Source: a virus. Taken from it: 20,217 nt of DNA. The stretch is from IMG/VR virus record IMGVR_UViG_3300027851_000146, positions 1-20,217 of that record; one strand, 5' to 3'. Made by a program: the position numbers and the translations under genes. Below, piece by piece: positions 1 to 6,990 of the stretch. Numbering within the stretch: the first letter of the stretch is position 1; each line of letters starts with the position of its first letter. The notes below the pieces were generated by a model. It was not told the DNA's origin. It saw only the letters and a program-made list of their open reading frames with translations, and did no database searches.

Positions 1-3000
1 GGCAAGCTCCATCTCTCGCACCTTGTTGGCGACTGCGCGCTCCTGCATGCCGATGAACTCGCGCAAGGCCGATCGGTACTCGGCAGGCGTCTCGATGCCC
101 ATGCGGGCCAGGGCTTTCAGGCGGTCGCTCGCGGTCTGAAACTGCCACGGCACGGTCAAGCCGTTGGCCTTGTTGCCACGGCGGCCGATGGCGTCCACCA
201 GCGTGTTGCCGGCGTCGATGGTCAGAGTGATGCGCTTGTCGCCGTCTCCAATCCAGATCCCGGCATTGATGGCCTCGCTCGGACTCATGATGATGCGGTT
301 CACGCCACGTTTTTCGGCGAGTACGATGGCCTTTCCGGTCAACCCGCTGCGCTTGATGGCGCGCTCGGCCAGATCCTTGCTCGGGAAAATCGCGGTCTTC
401 ACCTCGTCACCGCGGCGCACACTGAACGTGGACAGCTTGAACAGGTTGCCCGGCTCCTTGGCGAACGCCAGATAGGCGTCTGACACGTCGTCGGCCACCT
501 TCATCAGCTGATCGCCCAGTTTTTTCGTGCCATCAACGTCCTGCATCTGGCGGGCCAGGCTGGCGAGGTCTGAGCGGTAGGCGGTGAATGCTGGGAACTC
601 GGCAAAGTCGGCCGTCTCAGCGGTCGGTGGCTCACCCTTGCGCTTCTCTTGCTCGGCGTAGGTCTCGTACTTGGCGCGAAGCTCGTTGTTCTTCGCCGTT
701 GCCACCAGGCCGGTCAGCGTGTCCACCTGGGACTTTGTTCGGATGCCGTCCAGAAACTTGGCCTTGCCGTCATCGACAGACTGCGCCACATTGCGCATGG
801 TCTGCGCCTTGGCCTTCATGCCGGCTGCCTCGGCCAGTGCGCTGGATGCAAAGCGGGCGCGGCGCTCGGTGTTGGTCTTGCGGTCGCGGCCCTCAATCTC
901 GGCGGCCTGCTCGGTCAGCTTGTCGGCCATGGCGCGAAGCCGCTCCACTGCGGTTTCGCTGCGGTTGTCCTCGAAGGCATCCCGGCGCTGCTCGGCCTGC
1001 GCTTGTGCGTCGGTCGTATCGCCGCCAGCCAGCTTCAAGAACGCTTCGGCGTTTGCCTTGTCCTTGAACTGGAACCCTGGCACGGCACCCTTCACGCGGA
1101 ATGCGCTGTACCAACCGCCCAACTTCTTGGCGCTGGCCAGCACGGTCGTGTAGTCCTCACGGCTCAGGCGATCGGACAACTGCACCACGAACAGGTCGTA
1201 TCCGTCTCGGGTGTGCTTGGTGGCGATGACCTCGCCGCCCGTGGCCTGGCCTGCCGCTCGGACTTCTGTCTTGCGCTCGCGCTTGCGGGTTTCACGAGCC
1301 TCTTTGGTGGTCTCCGCCTCCATCTCGTCGAACTTGACCCGCTGTTCTGGCGTGAGCATCAAGAAGGCTTCTTTGCGGGTCTTTCCACCTCTGATGTGCT
1401 CGCGCATGACGGCCCGGAAGTCATCCAGGGTTTGCGGGTTTTCCAGCGCTTTAGCCCTTGTCTCGCGCTCTGCATTGTATTCGTCGCTGGCCTTCTTCAC
1501 ATCGGAGGCGAACTCTGCCAGCGTTTCGGCGGTCTGGCCGTCCACCAGATCGCGTAGCGCTTTAGCCTTGGCGGCATCGTAGCTCTTGCGTTCACCCATC
1601 ATGTAGCCGGTCGGTCCATACTCCTTGCCGAGCGCGTACTCGTTGACCAGCGCGTCGTACATGGCATCGATGACATCGGCCTTGTTTTCTGACTTGTAGC
1701 GCTGGTAGAAGAAGGCGCCACCGGAGCGCAGAAGTGTTTCCTTGTTCAGCGTGTTCAGTTCGGCCTTGACAGCAGACGGGTTGCCAACCATGGACTCGAA
1801 TGAGCCTTGGTAGGCCTCAACGCTGGCCGTGCCGGCGCGCACCGCCTTGATGGCCGCGGTGTGTTCATCCAGGGCCGGCGTCTTGCTGGCGGGATTCTCA
1901 TCCTTCGGCTGCGGTGCTGGTTCAGGCTTCACCGGCTCTGCTGGCTGTGCCTTGGCGGTGGTTTCAGGCTTCGGCTGGGCGGCAGAATCGTTCCCTGCGG
2001 GCACTGCTGCCGGCTGCTGCGCATCCAGCACCTCGCGCAGTTTCGTCTTCACATCGGCGTCAATCCGATCCCAGCGCTTCTCTGCCAACTTCTGGGCAAA
2101 GATGCCCTTGCGTCCAATGGCCTCGGCCACGCGCTCGCGCTCGCTCAGGTTCATGGACTCCCAGCGGCTGTCGCGGATGTCTTCGGACTTGCGGCGGGCG
2201 GCCTTCGCCTTCTGTTCGGCCATCTTCGCCAGCACACCGCGCGGTTTCTTCACCCCATCGGCTTGAACGTCACCGGCTCCTGGTGCTGCGGCTTCGGTTG
2301 TAAGGCTGCGCTTCTTGCGCTCTGCTTCCCACTTGGCACGGGGTAGCCCTTGGAATCGGAATTCCTTGATGGCATCTTCGTATGGCTTCTGCCAGTAGTT
2401 CAGTTCTGCCGCCTCATTGGCCCTGACGTTCTTTTCTGCAAGGTCAGCGTTGGCAACAGACCACGGCTTCTCATTGGCTCCGATGAACCGGCCCTGACCG
2501 TACTTGGCCTCTGCGGCCAGTCGTTTTGCGTAGCCATCGGCGTAGGCCTTGGCCTGCTCCTTTGTGTCAATCGGCATGTCGCGCAACTGCCGTGCGGTCG
2601 GCGCCTCGTCGCTTACCCCATCCGCCCGTACACCGGCGTCTTGTCCCGCTGCGGGAACTCCAGCGGCTGCGGCTGCATTGCCTCGTGCTGGCGCTGACGC
2701 TTCAACTGGCGCGGCTTGGGTTTCGGCTCCGGCGGGTCGGCTCTGTGTGTCTTGGACATTGCTCAATGCCGGTACGGCACCCTGTTCATCGACTCCAGAA
2801 ACACCAGTGCCGCGTACTGCTGGCGCCTGAGTTGGGCTGGTGTCTTCGGTGGCGGGCTGGATGGCTTGGTCATTCTTTGCTCCTGCTCGGGCTGCGTCGG
2901 CTTCGGCCTTCTTGGCGAGGATGCCGCGCGGCGCTTTCAGGTTTGCTGGGGCTGGTTGCGCTTCTCGTCCTTGCGGCGTTGTTTCTACGGCTTGAGCGGG

Positions 3001-4878
3001 CGTAGTGCCATTCGTGGGTTCTCCGGTGGTGGTTTGTGCCGCCTGGTTGCGGACGGATTGGTACGCGCCGCCGTCCACAGCAATGACTGCCGCCGATGAC
3101 ATCGGGCCGGCGGCTGGATTCAGCCCCATAGCCTGCGACGGTCGGATGGCTGGCAGGCTGTACGGGTCTTGCGGTGCGCGAGCCTGTGCTGCGGATTCGG
3201 CCGGGCGCTCGTCGGCGGTCTTGCCTCGCTCAACAGCCATGCGCTGCTCAACATCTTGCCGCGTGATGCGGCCAGCATCGAACTCACCAACGAATGCCTT
3301 TGCAGCCGGGGTGTTCACGGTTCGCAGGTTGTCCACATACCCGGAAACCGCATCGGTGTTCAGGTCCAAGGCGGCCGGGTCGGTGCTGACGCGAGCGGCG
3401 CGCTGGATCGGCGCATCCTCGACTTGAGCCACGCGAGCCAGTGCCTCGCGCAGCGATGCTTCAGCCTGTTTTGCAACCTGCGGTGTCACCCATGCGCGCG
3501 GGATCACCAGATACCCGCCGTCCGGGTGTGGTGCAACGGTGAAGTCCAGGCCCTGTTCCTGCGCGGCCACCAAGATGTTTGCGGCGGCCGTGGCCGGCAT
3601 TGGTGGGCGCTTCTCCGCTGCGCGCTGGATGTTGACCGAGGTGTTTGCATCGCTGGTGCGCTGGTCTGCCAGCATGTTGGCAAGCGGGTCGGCGCGCGAT
3701 CCAAACATGCCGCCACCGGCCAGTGCTTCGTTGTTGCGCTCGGCAAAGTCGTTGCGCGTGATCGCCGCGTCGGCGGCCAGAACTCGCGCGTCTGAAATCC
3801 GCCCGGCCAGCGGGTCGGTTCCGCGCGCCATGAGGTCCGCAGGCTCGGTGCCCGTCAGGCTTGCGCCCATGGGCTGCGTCTGCTCGGCCGGCGGCTGCAC
3901 TGGCGGCTGCGCCGGGGCTTGGTCTGGAGCCTTCCGGGAGTCCATGTAGCCCTTGAAGCCGGATGCGCCGCCACCCATGGCACCTCCAGAAAGCGTGCCC
4001 AGAACAACGGCCTCGTCAACGCCTTCGGACCAGTCCCTACCCAATGCCAGGTTCTGCAACACCTGCTCTGTCACCGACTGAGGCAATTCTTCGAGCAAAC
4101 CCTCGGTCATCGCGCCTTGGATGACCTTCTTCGGGATGCTTTTGAGCGTGCCTTGTGCCGCTGGCGCTACGAGACTCTTGGCGCCTTGAGCGACCATCGT
4201 GTCAACGTCGCCGATGCCCAGCTTGTTGGCGAGTCGCCCGCTGGCCGCGCCGACCACGCCACCGATCAGGCCCGTGCCGGCCGCGAGCGCGGATTGCCCC
4301 GGCGTCAGGTAGCCATCGGCGGTTTCCTGGCGGATGGATTCGGCCTGCTGGCCGGCCATCATCGCGCCTTCACCGGCAGCGCCGGCAATGGCCGCGCCCT
4401 TGGCTCCCATGGCGCCGAGTCGGGTTGCACCCAGAATGCCGCGCGCTGCGACACCGCCAGCACCCATGGCCGGCAGGGATTCGCCAATCGATGTGGCGAT
4501 GATGCTGGGGTTTTCGATGGCCGCCTGCAGCTTACCTCCAATGCCTTCAGCGGATTGGAACTTCTGCTGCGCCAGCTTTGTGGCGTCGGAGTTCCAGTCG
4601 CTTGCAATCTCCTTGGCCTGCTTGGGCCGGAATCCGATGGCTCCGCCTTCGTTCTCAAGGAACTTGCCGACTGCGCCGCCGGTTGGGATGTCGGCCAGGC
4701 CCACTAGGGCCTCGGGCACGCCGATGGCGCCCTTCAATGCGGTGGCGCCAATGTCCTGCGCCCAGCCCTTGAAGCCTCGGGCCGGCGGGTCTCCAGAAAG
4801 CTCCTCGTAGGAGAATGCATCCGGCTTGCTATCCGGGATCGGTGTGAGGTCTTCGTAGGAGAATGAGTCTTGTGCCAT
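1..4878 (-). CDS. Giant polyvalent, probably ejected virion protein (3' end outside window)
   Basis: An unbroken frame of 1,626 codons runs off the left edge; I translated many segments across it and met no stop. The ATG at 4878 has only a G-rich upstream stretch as Shine-Dalgarno (SD) sequence. Residues 4-11 and 20-27 form a short repeat (DSFSYEDL, DAFSYEEL). Residues about 85-305 are Gly/Ala-rich with long uncharged segments, as in internal virion proteins that cross membranes during DNA ejection. Residues about 310-340 and 590-760 are Pro/Gln/Ala-rich linkers. A charged helical block lies near 880-945. A compact block near 1205-1275 (GYDLFVVQLSDRLSREDY, then KKLGGWYSAF and VPGFQFK) resembles a domain I recall from P1 DarB-like polyvalent proteins. 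Coiled-coil-like helices follow, then another folded block near 1465-1590. No catalytic motif is visible. The position at the end of the virion cluster fits an ejected protein. That it is coding is near certain; the role is inferred. Confidence 0.85.
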   Translation of the reverse strand, partial: MAQDSFSYEDLTPIPDSKPDAFSYEELSGDPPARGFKGWAQDIGATALKGAIGVPEALVGLADIPTGGAVGKFLENEGGAIGFRPKQAKEIASDWNSDATKLAQQKFQSAEGIGGKLQAAIENPSIIATSIGESLPAMGAGGVAARGILGATRLGAMGAKGAAIAGAAGEGAMMAGQQAESIRQETADGYLTPGQSALAAGTGLIGGVVGAASGRLANKLGIGDVDTMVAQGAKSLVAPAAQGTLKSIPKKVIQGAMTEGLLEELPQSVTEQVLQNLALGRDWSEGVDEAVVLGTLSGGAMGGGASGFKGYMDSRKAPDQAPAQPPVQPPAEQTQPMGASLTGTEPADLMARGTDPLAGRISDARVLAADAAITRNDFAERNNEALAGGGMFGSRADPLANMLADQRTSDANTSVNIQRAAEKRPPMPATAAANILVAAQEQGLDFTVAPHPDGGYLVIPRAWVTPQVAKQAEASLREALARVAQVEDAPIQRAARVSTDPAALDLNTDAVSGYVDNLRTVNTPAAKAFVGEFDAGRITRQDVEQRMAVERGKTADERPAESAAQARAPQDPYSLPAIRPSQAMGLNPAAGPMSSAAVIAVDGGAYQSVRNQAAQTTTGEPTNGTTPAQAVETTPQGREAQPAPANLKAPRGILAKKAEADAARAGAKNDQAIQPATEDTSPTQAPAVRGTGVSGVDEQGAVPALSNVQDTQSRPAGAETQAAPVEASAPARGNAAAAAGVPAAGQDAGVRADGVSDEAPTARQLRDMPIDTKEQAKAYADGYAKRLAAEAKYGQGRFIGANEKPWSVANADLAEKNVRANEAAELNYWQKPYEDAIKEFRFQGLPRAKWEAERKKRSLTTEAAAPGAGDVQADGVKKPRGVLAKMAEQKAKAARRKSEDIRDSRWESMNLSERERVAEAIGRKGIFAQKLAEKRWDRIDADVKTKLREVLDAQQPAAVPAGNDSAAQPKPETTAKAQPAEPVKPEPAPQPKDENPASKTPALDEHTAAIKAVRAGTASVEAYQGSFESMVGNPSAVKAELNTLNKETLLRSGGAFFYQRYKSENKADVIDAMYDALVNEYALGKEYGPTGYMMGERKSYDAAKAKALRDLVDGQTAETLAEFASDVKKASDEYNAERETRAKALENPQTLDDFRAVMREHIRGGKTRKEAFLMLTPEQRVKFDEMEAETTKEARETRKRERKTEVRAAGQATGGEVIATKHTRDGYDLFVVQLSDRLSREDYTTVLASAKKLGGWYSAFRVKGAVPGFQFKDKANAEAFLKLAGGDTTDAQAQAEQRRDAFEDNRSETAVERLRAMADKLTEQAAEIEGRDRKTNTERRARFASSALAEAAGMKAKAQTMRNVAQSVDDGKAKFLDGIRTKSQVDTLTGLVATAKNNELRAKYETYAEQEKRKGEPPTAETADFAEFPAFTAYRSDLASLARQMQDVDGTKKLGDQLMKVADDVSDAYLAFAKEPGNLFKLSTFSVRRGDEVKTAIFPSKDLAERAIKRSGLTGKAIVLAEKRGVNRIIMSPSEAINAGIWIGDGDKRITLTIDAGNTLVDAIGRRGNKANGLTVPWQFQTASDRLKALARMGIETPAEYRSALREFIGMQERAVANKVREMELA

Positions 4879-4881
4879 CCC

Positions 4882-4900
4882 CGCACTTTCGGCGAGTGCG
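4882..4900 (-). promoter_or_regulatory. Hairpin in the leader of the giant gene
   Basis: CGCACT at 4882-4887 pairs with AGTGCG at 4895-4900 across a 7-nt loop, ending 3 nt before the giant gene's ATG. In RNA it would cover the area where a ribosome loads, so it may limit translation. A similar, stronger hairpin lies at 5290-5313 beside the second copy of the upstream motif. Confidence 0.4.
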
Positions 4901-4908
4901 CCCGGGGC

Positions 4909-4925
4909 GTCCAACCCTATGCCGG
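4909..4925 (-). repeat. 17-bp direct repeat, copy A (intergenic motif)
   Basis: The plus strand reads GTCCAACCCTATGCCGG. A second copy at 5318-5334 differs by one base (GTCCAGCCCTATGCCGG). The two flank the lone plus-strand gene at 4996-5277. A third, 13-bp version (GTCGAGCCCTATG) lies at 10968-10980 upstream of another late gene. On the minus strand the core is CATAGGGYTSGAC. It could be a phage promoter or leader element, or the trace of an insertion. Confidence 0.55.
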
Positions 4926-4943
4926 GCTGGATGGAATTGCAGA

Positions 4944-4972
4944 TTGCTGCCTGCTATTGGTGCATGTAGGAT
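4944..4972 (+). promoter_or_regulatory. Candidate sigma70 promoter for the 93-aa gene
   Basis: TTGCTG at 4944-4949 and TAGGAT at 4967-4972 are separated by 17 bp and lie 23 bp upstream of the ATG at 4996. The match to consensus is only partial. It is the best candidate in the 117-bp divergent gap and would let the lone plus-strand gene be expressed independently of the late genes. Confidence 0.35.
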
Positions 4973-4995
4973 GCCCGGCAAAGGGAGCAAAGCTT

Positions 4996-5277
4996 ATGAG
5001 CGACGAGGGAAGCAAGACGGATCAACTGAGAGACTTCACATTTGGGATGCACTCGGCAATGTTTGCAGCCCTTGGCGCACTCATTCGGTCGCACCCGAAC
5101 CCGGGCGCTCTTGCTCAGATGATGGAGGTGTACCGCCAGAGGGAGCAGACGTACTTGGAGAACAAGGCCGTCCCTGAGCATGTGCTGGATTCATTTCATC
5201 AAGCATGGAAGCGCTTCGATCTGGAAATCCAGCAAGCTCAAAAAGACGATCAGCAACAGCCTCAATGTCCGGGGTAA
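4996..5277 (+). CDS. Hypothetical 93-aa protein, lone plus-strand moron candidate
   Basis: I do not recognise a named family. I chose the ATG at 4996 because AAGGGAG lies 8 nt upstream; the frame is open further upstream but without an SD. The product appears mostly helical. An N-terminal part with a hydrophobic patch (GMHSAMFAALGALI) leads to RSHPNPGALAQMMEVYRQRE and a charged, Gln-rich C-terminus ending QQQPQCPG. No signal peptide or clear membrane segment is seen. It is a single gene in opposite orientation to its neighbours, flanked by a 17-bp direct repeat, with its own possible promoter, which fits a moron. An antisense minus-strand frame covers the same DNA, but its C-terminus is low-complexity and it lacks an SD, so I treat it as a shadow. 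Confidence 0.7.
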   Translation: MSDEGSKTDQLRDFTFGMHSAMFAALGALIRSHPNPGALAQMMEVYRQREQTYLENKAVPEHVLDSFHQAWKRFDLEIQQAQKDDQQQPQCPG

Positions 5278-5289
5278 ATGTGTTCATGC

Positions 5290-5313
5290 CGCCACTCTCG
5301 CTCTTGAGTGGCG
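5290..5313. other. Strong hairpin after the 93-aa gene
   Basis: CGCCACTC at 5290-5297 pairs perfectly with GAGTGGCG at 5306-5313 (8 bp stem, 8-nt loop), beginning 12 nt after the stop codon of the plus-strand gene. No T-run follows on the plus strand, so it is not a classical intrinsic terminator, but it may stabilise or end that transcript. Confidence 0.5.
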
Positions 5314-5317
5314 ACAC

Positions 5318-5334
5318 GTCCAGCCCTATGCCGG
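5318..5334 (-). repeat. 17-bp direct repeat, copy B
   Basis: GTCCAGCCCTATGCCGG matches copy A (4909-4925) at 16 of 17 positions. Together they bracket the plus-strand 93-aa gene. The motif lies between the 5290-5313 hairpin and the first pentamer array. Confidence 0.55.
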
Positions 5335-5390
5335 TGAACACACTACCAATCCACCTCGGTTGAAGAGGATCGGTGCTGTTTTCAGCCCAT

Positions 5391-5476
5391 GCCTTGCCGC
5401 GCCTGGCCCAGCCTCGCCCGGCCACACCCAGCCTGGCCGCGCCTTGCATCACCGCGCCGCTGATGCTGATCGCATC
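5391..5476. repeat. Pentamer array 1 and its hairpin
   Basis: Fourteen consecutive 5-nt steps occupy 5391-5460; eleven begin exactly with GCC and three vary (ACC, GCA, ACC). The hairpin GATGC/TGATC/GCATC follows at 5462-5476. A further inverted repeat, AGGATGC at 5477-5483 with GCATCCT at 5499-5505, encloses an inner CTTTT/AAAAG pair and separates this unit from the next. Confidence 0.8.
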
Positions 5477-5521
5477 AGGATGCGCTCTTTTGAAAAGTGC
5501 ATCCTGCTGTTGACAGCCCAC

Positions 5522-5593
5522 GCCTTAACACGCCTCAGCAAGCCTCGCCTGACCCCGCCCCGGCGGGCCACACCACTTAATGCTGATCGCATC
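5522..5593. repeat. Pentamer array 2 and its hairpin
   Basis: Eleven 5-nt steps at 5522-5576 are more degenerate than in array 1 (for example AACAC, AGCAA, ACCCC). The hairpin equivalent is AATGC/TGATC/GCATC at 5579-5593, with one stem mismatch. The loop TGATC is identical to that of unit 1. Confidence 0.7.
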
Positions 5594-5635
5594 CCCAAAC
5601 ACCGCACGCGATGCTTGAGGCTGTTTACAGCCCAT

Positions 5636-5715
5636 ACCTTTCCGTGCCCCGCCGCGCCGAGCCAGGCCTAGCCGTGCCATTCCCCGCCGCGCCGATCCAA
5701 TGATGCTTTCGCATC
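5636..5715. repeat. Pentamer array 3 and its hairpin
   Basis: Twelve 5-nt steps at 5636-5695 are mostly GCCNN. The hairpin GATGC/TTTC/GCATC lies at 5702-5715. On the minus strand its loop reads GAAA, a GNRA tetraloop, whereas units 1 and 2 have a 5-nt loop. The stem is kept while the loop changes, which suggests that the structure matters. Confidence 0.75.
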
Positions 5716-5747
5716 CCAAAGCCCTCCGGCAAGGGCTTGGAGTTGCG

Positions 5748-6209
5748 TCATCGGCCGATCTGCTTCCTGACTGTACCTCGAAGCGCCGAGAGCTTTGCAA
5801 TGGCATCGACGTTTTCCTGCCTCTGCTCACCGGTCAGTTCTTCGATGCGGACGTACCGGAGCCGTGTAGCAGTTGCCCTGAACGTCCGTCGCATGTCGCG
5901 CTCAAACTCCGCAGTCGCGACACGGGTCTGCTCTTCTGGCGCGCACCACCGATAGCCCTCTCCGCGCACAGACTGCAGCATGACTTGGTGGTCGCGCAAC
6001 AACTGGTCCTTGAACCCCTCGATGCTGGACAGCCACTCAAACTGCCGAGCCCGAAACTCGGCTGCACTCAGCTTTTCATCGTGCAGCACCATGGAGAAGT
6101 GATCGGCCAGCCATTCGTGCGAAACGGTGTCGCCATACTTGAACTCGTTGAGGAAGTCGCGCACGGCCTGCTTCCAGGCAGGAAACAGCTTCACGGATGA
6201 ATCAGCCAT
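5748..6209 (-). CDS. Phage protein with winged-helix-like segment (153 aa)
   Basis: I recall similar unnamed proteins in other proteobacterial phages, but no function. The ATG at 6209 begins 3 nt after the stop of the 190-aa gene, so the two are probably co-translated. Residues about 8-35 (AWKQAVRDFLNEFKYGDTVS) and the segment LRDHQVMLQSVRGEGYRW near 72-89 recall the helix-wing end of OmpR-type winged helices (VRGxGYR), so DNA binding is possible. The C-terminal third is helical and basic, with an EELTGEQRQENVDAIAKL helix. It is the last gene of the antirepressor operon before the pentamer arrays, and could bind them; that is only a suggestion. Confidence 0.8.
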   Translation of the reverse strand: MADSSVKLFPAWKQAVRDFLNEFKYGDTVSHEWLADHFSMVLHDEKLSAAEFRARQFEWLSSIEGFKDQLLRDHQVMLQSVRGEGYRWCAPEEQTRVATAEFERDMRRTFRATATRLRYVRIEELTGEQRQENVDAIAKLSALRGTVRKQIGR

Positions 6210-6212
6210 GGC

Positions 6213-6785
6213 TCAGGCTCCAAAAGAGACGGCGAACCGACCAAACCGCGGGCGGTATTCGCAGACCCCGATCAGCGCCCCAGCATCCGTGATCGCCTTC
6301 CTTGCCTCCTGCAGATCAAGCACATCGGGGTTCACGACAACGGTGAATTCTGCAGCCCACCGGAGAAACACTGGTCGATACCGCATGATTTTCGCCGTCC
6401 CGACCTTGACGCCTCGGCAGTCAACAAATGCCGGGTTTTCCCATAGATCGTCAGGCGTCTTTGGGCCGTCGTGCTTGATCTTGATGCGGTTTTCAAGCAC
6501 CAACGCACCGCGCCGCCAGTGCGTGCCGAGTTTTTGCAGCTTGGCCCCAGCCAGCAGGGTTGCATCGACGTTTTGCCCTGGAATGAAGAAGCCATCGGCG
6601 GCGTTCCAGTAGCACCCAGCGATGAACTCGCTGCGCGCAATGGCCAGATGGTCGTCATCTGTTTTTTTGCGCTTGCAGGTCAGCTCTTTGTGAAGCTTGG
6701 TCGCAGGGTGCAGCGGGTTTGCGAACGTGTCGGCGTGCATCATCAGCGGCGCCGTTCCTTCGATTTTGACTGAAATCTGTTCCAT
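6213..6785 (-). CDS. Conserved phage protein, possible RAMP/Cas7-like fold (190 aa)
   Basis: The start at 6785 is supported by GAGGA about 6 nt upstream; the frame is open further upstream but encodes Arg-rich shadow sequence overlapping the previous gene. The protein opens with a beta strand, ISVKIEGTAPLMMHAD, has a basic segment CKRKKTDDDHLAIAR near 43-57 and a central FFIPGQNVDATLLAGAK. It ends with a helix, then ALIGVCEYRPRFGRFAVSF. The opening strand with PLMMH and the closing Gly-rich loop before a strand recall RAMP/Cas7-type RNA-binding proteins. This is pattern resemblance only; no cas gene or CRISPR is present. I recall unnamed relatives in many phages. It lies 8 nt after the 64-aa gene and 3 nt before the 153-aa gene. 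Confidence 0.85.
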   Translation of the reverse strand: MEQISVKIEGTAPLMMHADTFANPLHPATKLHKELTCKRKKTDDDHLAIARSEFIAGCYWNAADGFFIPGQNVDATLLAGAKLQKLGTHWRRGALVLENRIKIKHDGPKTPDDLWENPAFVDCRGVKVGTAKIMRYRPVFLRWAAEFTVVVNPDVLDLQEARKAITDAGALIGVCEYRPRFGRFAVSFGA

Positions 6786-6793
6786 GGCGATCC

Positions 6794-6988
6794 TCAGGCG
6801 GGTTGAGTTTGAAGTTCGAGAACTGCGATCTGGTTGGCGGTCAATCCAGACGTCAGGTCGGCGCGCTCGTTGAGCTGGCACGCGGTGCCATGGAAGACGA
6901 CGGCGCCGGTCATGTGGCTGGTGAGCCAAACGACGTCATCGATATCGGAGACTCCGAGGCCGAACGGGTTTTGGTGGTGAGTGTGCAT
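6794..6988 (-). CDS. Hypothetical 64-aa protein
   Basis: The start at 6988 is chosen because it falls 2 nt after the stop of the upstream 155-aa gene, a typical coupled arrangement, with a weak GGAAG as SD. The product begins MHTHHQNPFGLGVSD, which is His-rich, followed by IDDVVWLTSHMTGAVVFHGT and an acidic, Leu-rich tail. No family recognised. Its existence rests on operon packing and length rather than on motifs. Confidence 0.6.
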   Translation of the reverse strand: MHTHHQNPFGLGVSDIDDVVWLTSHMTGAVVFHGTACQLNERADLTSGLTANQIAVLELQTQPA

Positions 6989-6990
6989 GG

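Larger units (their letters stand above)
5375..5715. repeat. Composite of three pentamer arrays with conserved borders (non-coding)
   Basis: Three head-to-tail units share one plan, read on the plus strand: a palindromic border GCTGTTnnCAGCCCAyrCC (5375-5393, 5506-5524, 5620-5638), a run of 5-nt steps with consensus GCCNN, then a hairpin GATGC-loop-GCATC. Unit spacing is 131 and 114 bp. The block fills most of the 470-bp gene-free gap between 5277 and 5748. The 5-nt period shifts reading frame at every step and the third base of each frame is not preserved, so it is not coding. It lies just downstream of the 153-aa gene on the minus strand, where the pentamer reads GGCNN. Function is unknown; a structured RNA, a protein-binding array or an origin are all possible. 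Confidence 0.8.

Noticed and set aside
5290-5313. Rho-independent terminator for the 93-aa gene
   Set aside because: The stem is strong but there is no T-run on either side; kept as a hairpin of unknown role.
5081-5521. Minus-strand open frame through array 1 and antisense to the 93-aa gene
   Set aside because: The upper half is made of pentamer repeat sequence, the lower half ends in low-complexity Pro/Ser/Gly, and the internal ATG at 5287 has no SD. The plus-strand gene has a good SD and a more natural protein.
5375-5715. CRISPR array
   Set aside because: The repeating unit is 5 nt, and the three larger units have no spacers of uniform length between identical repeats. No cas genes are present.
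5525-5830. Minus-strand open frame through arrays 2 and 3
   Set aside because: It overlaps the 153-aa gene and consists mostly of Arg/Gly-rich translation of GGCNN repeats, which arises because the repeat lacks stop codons.
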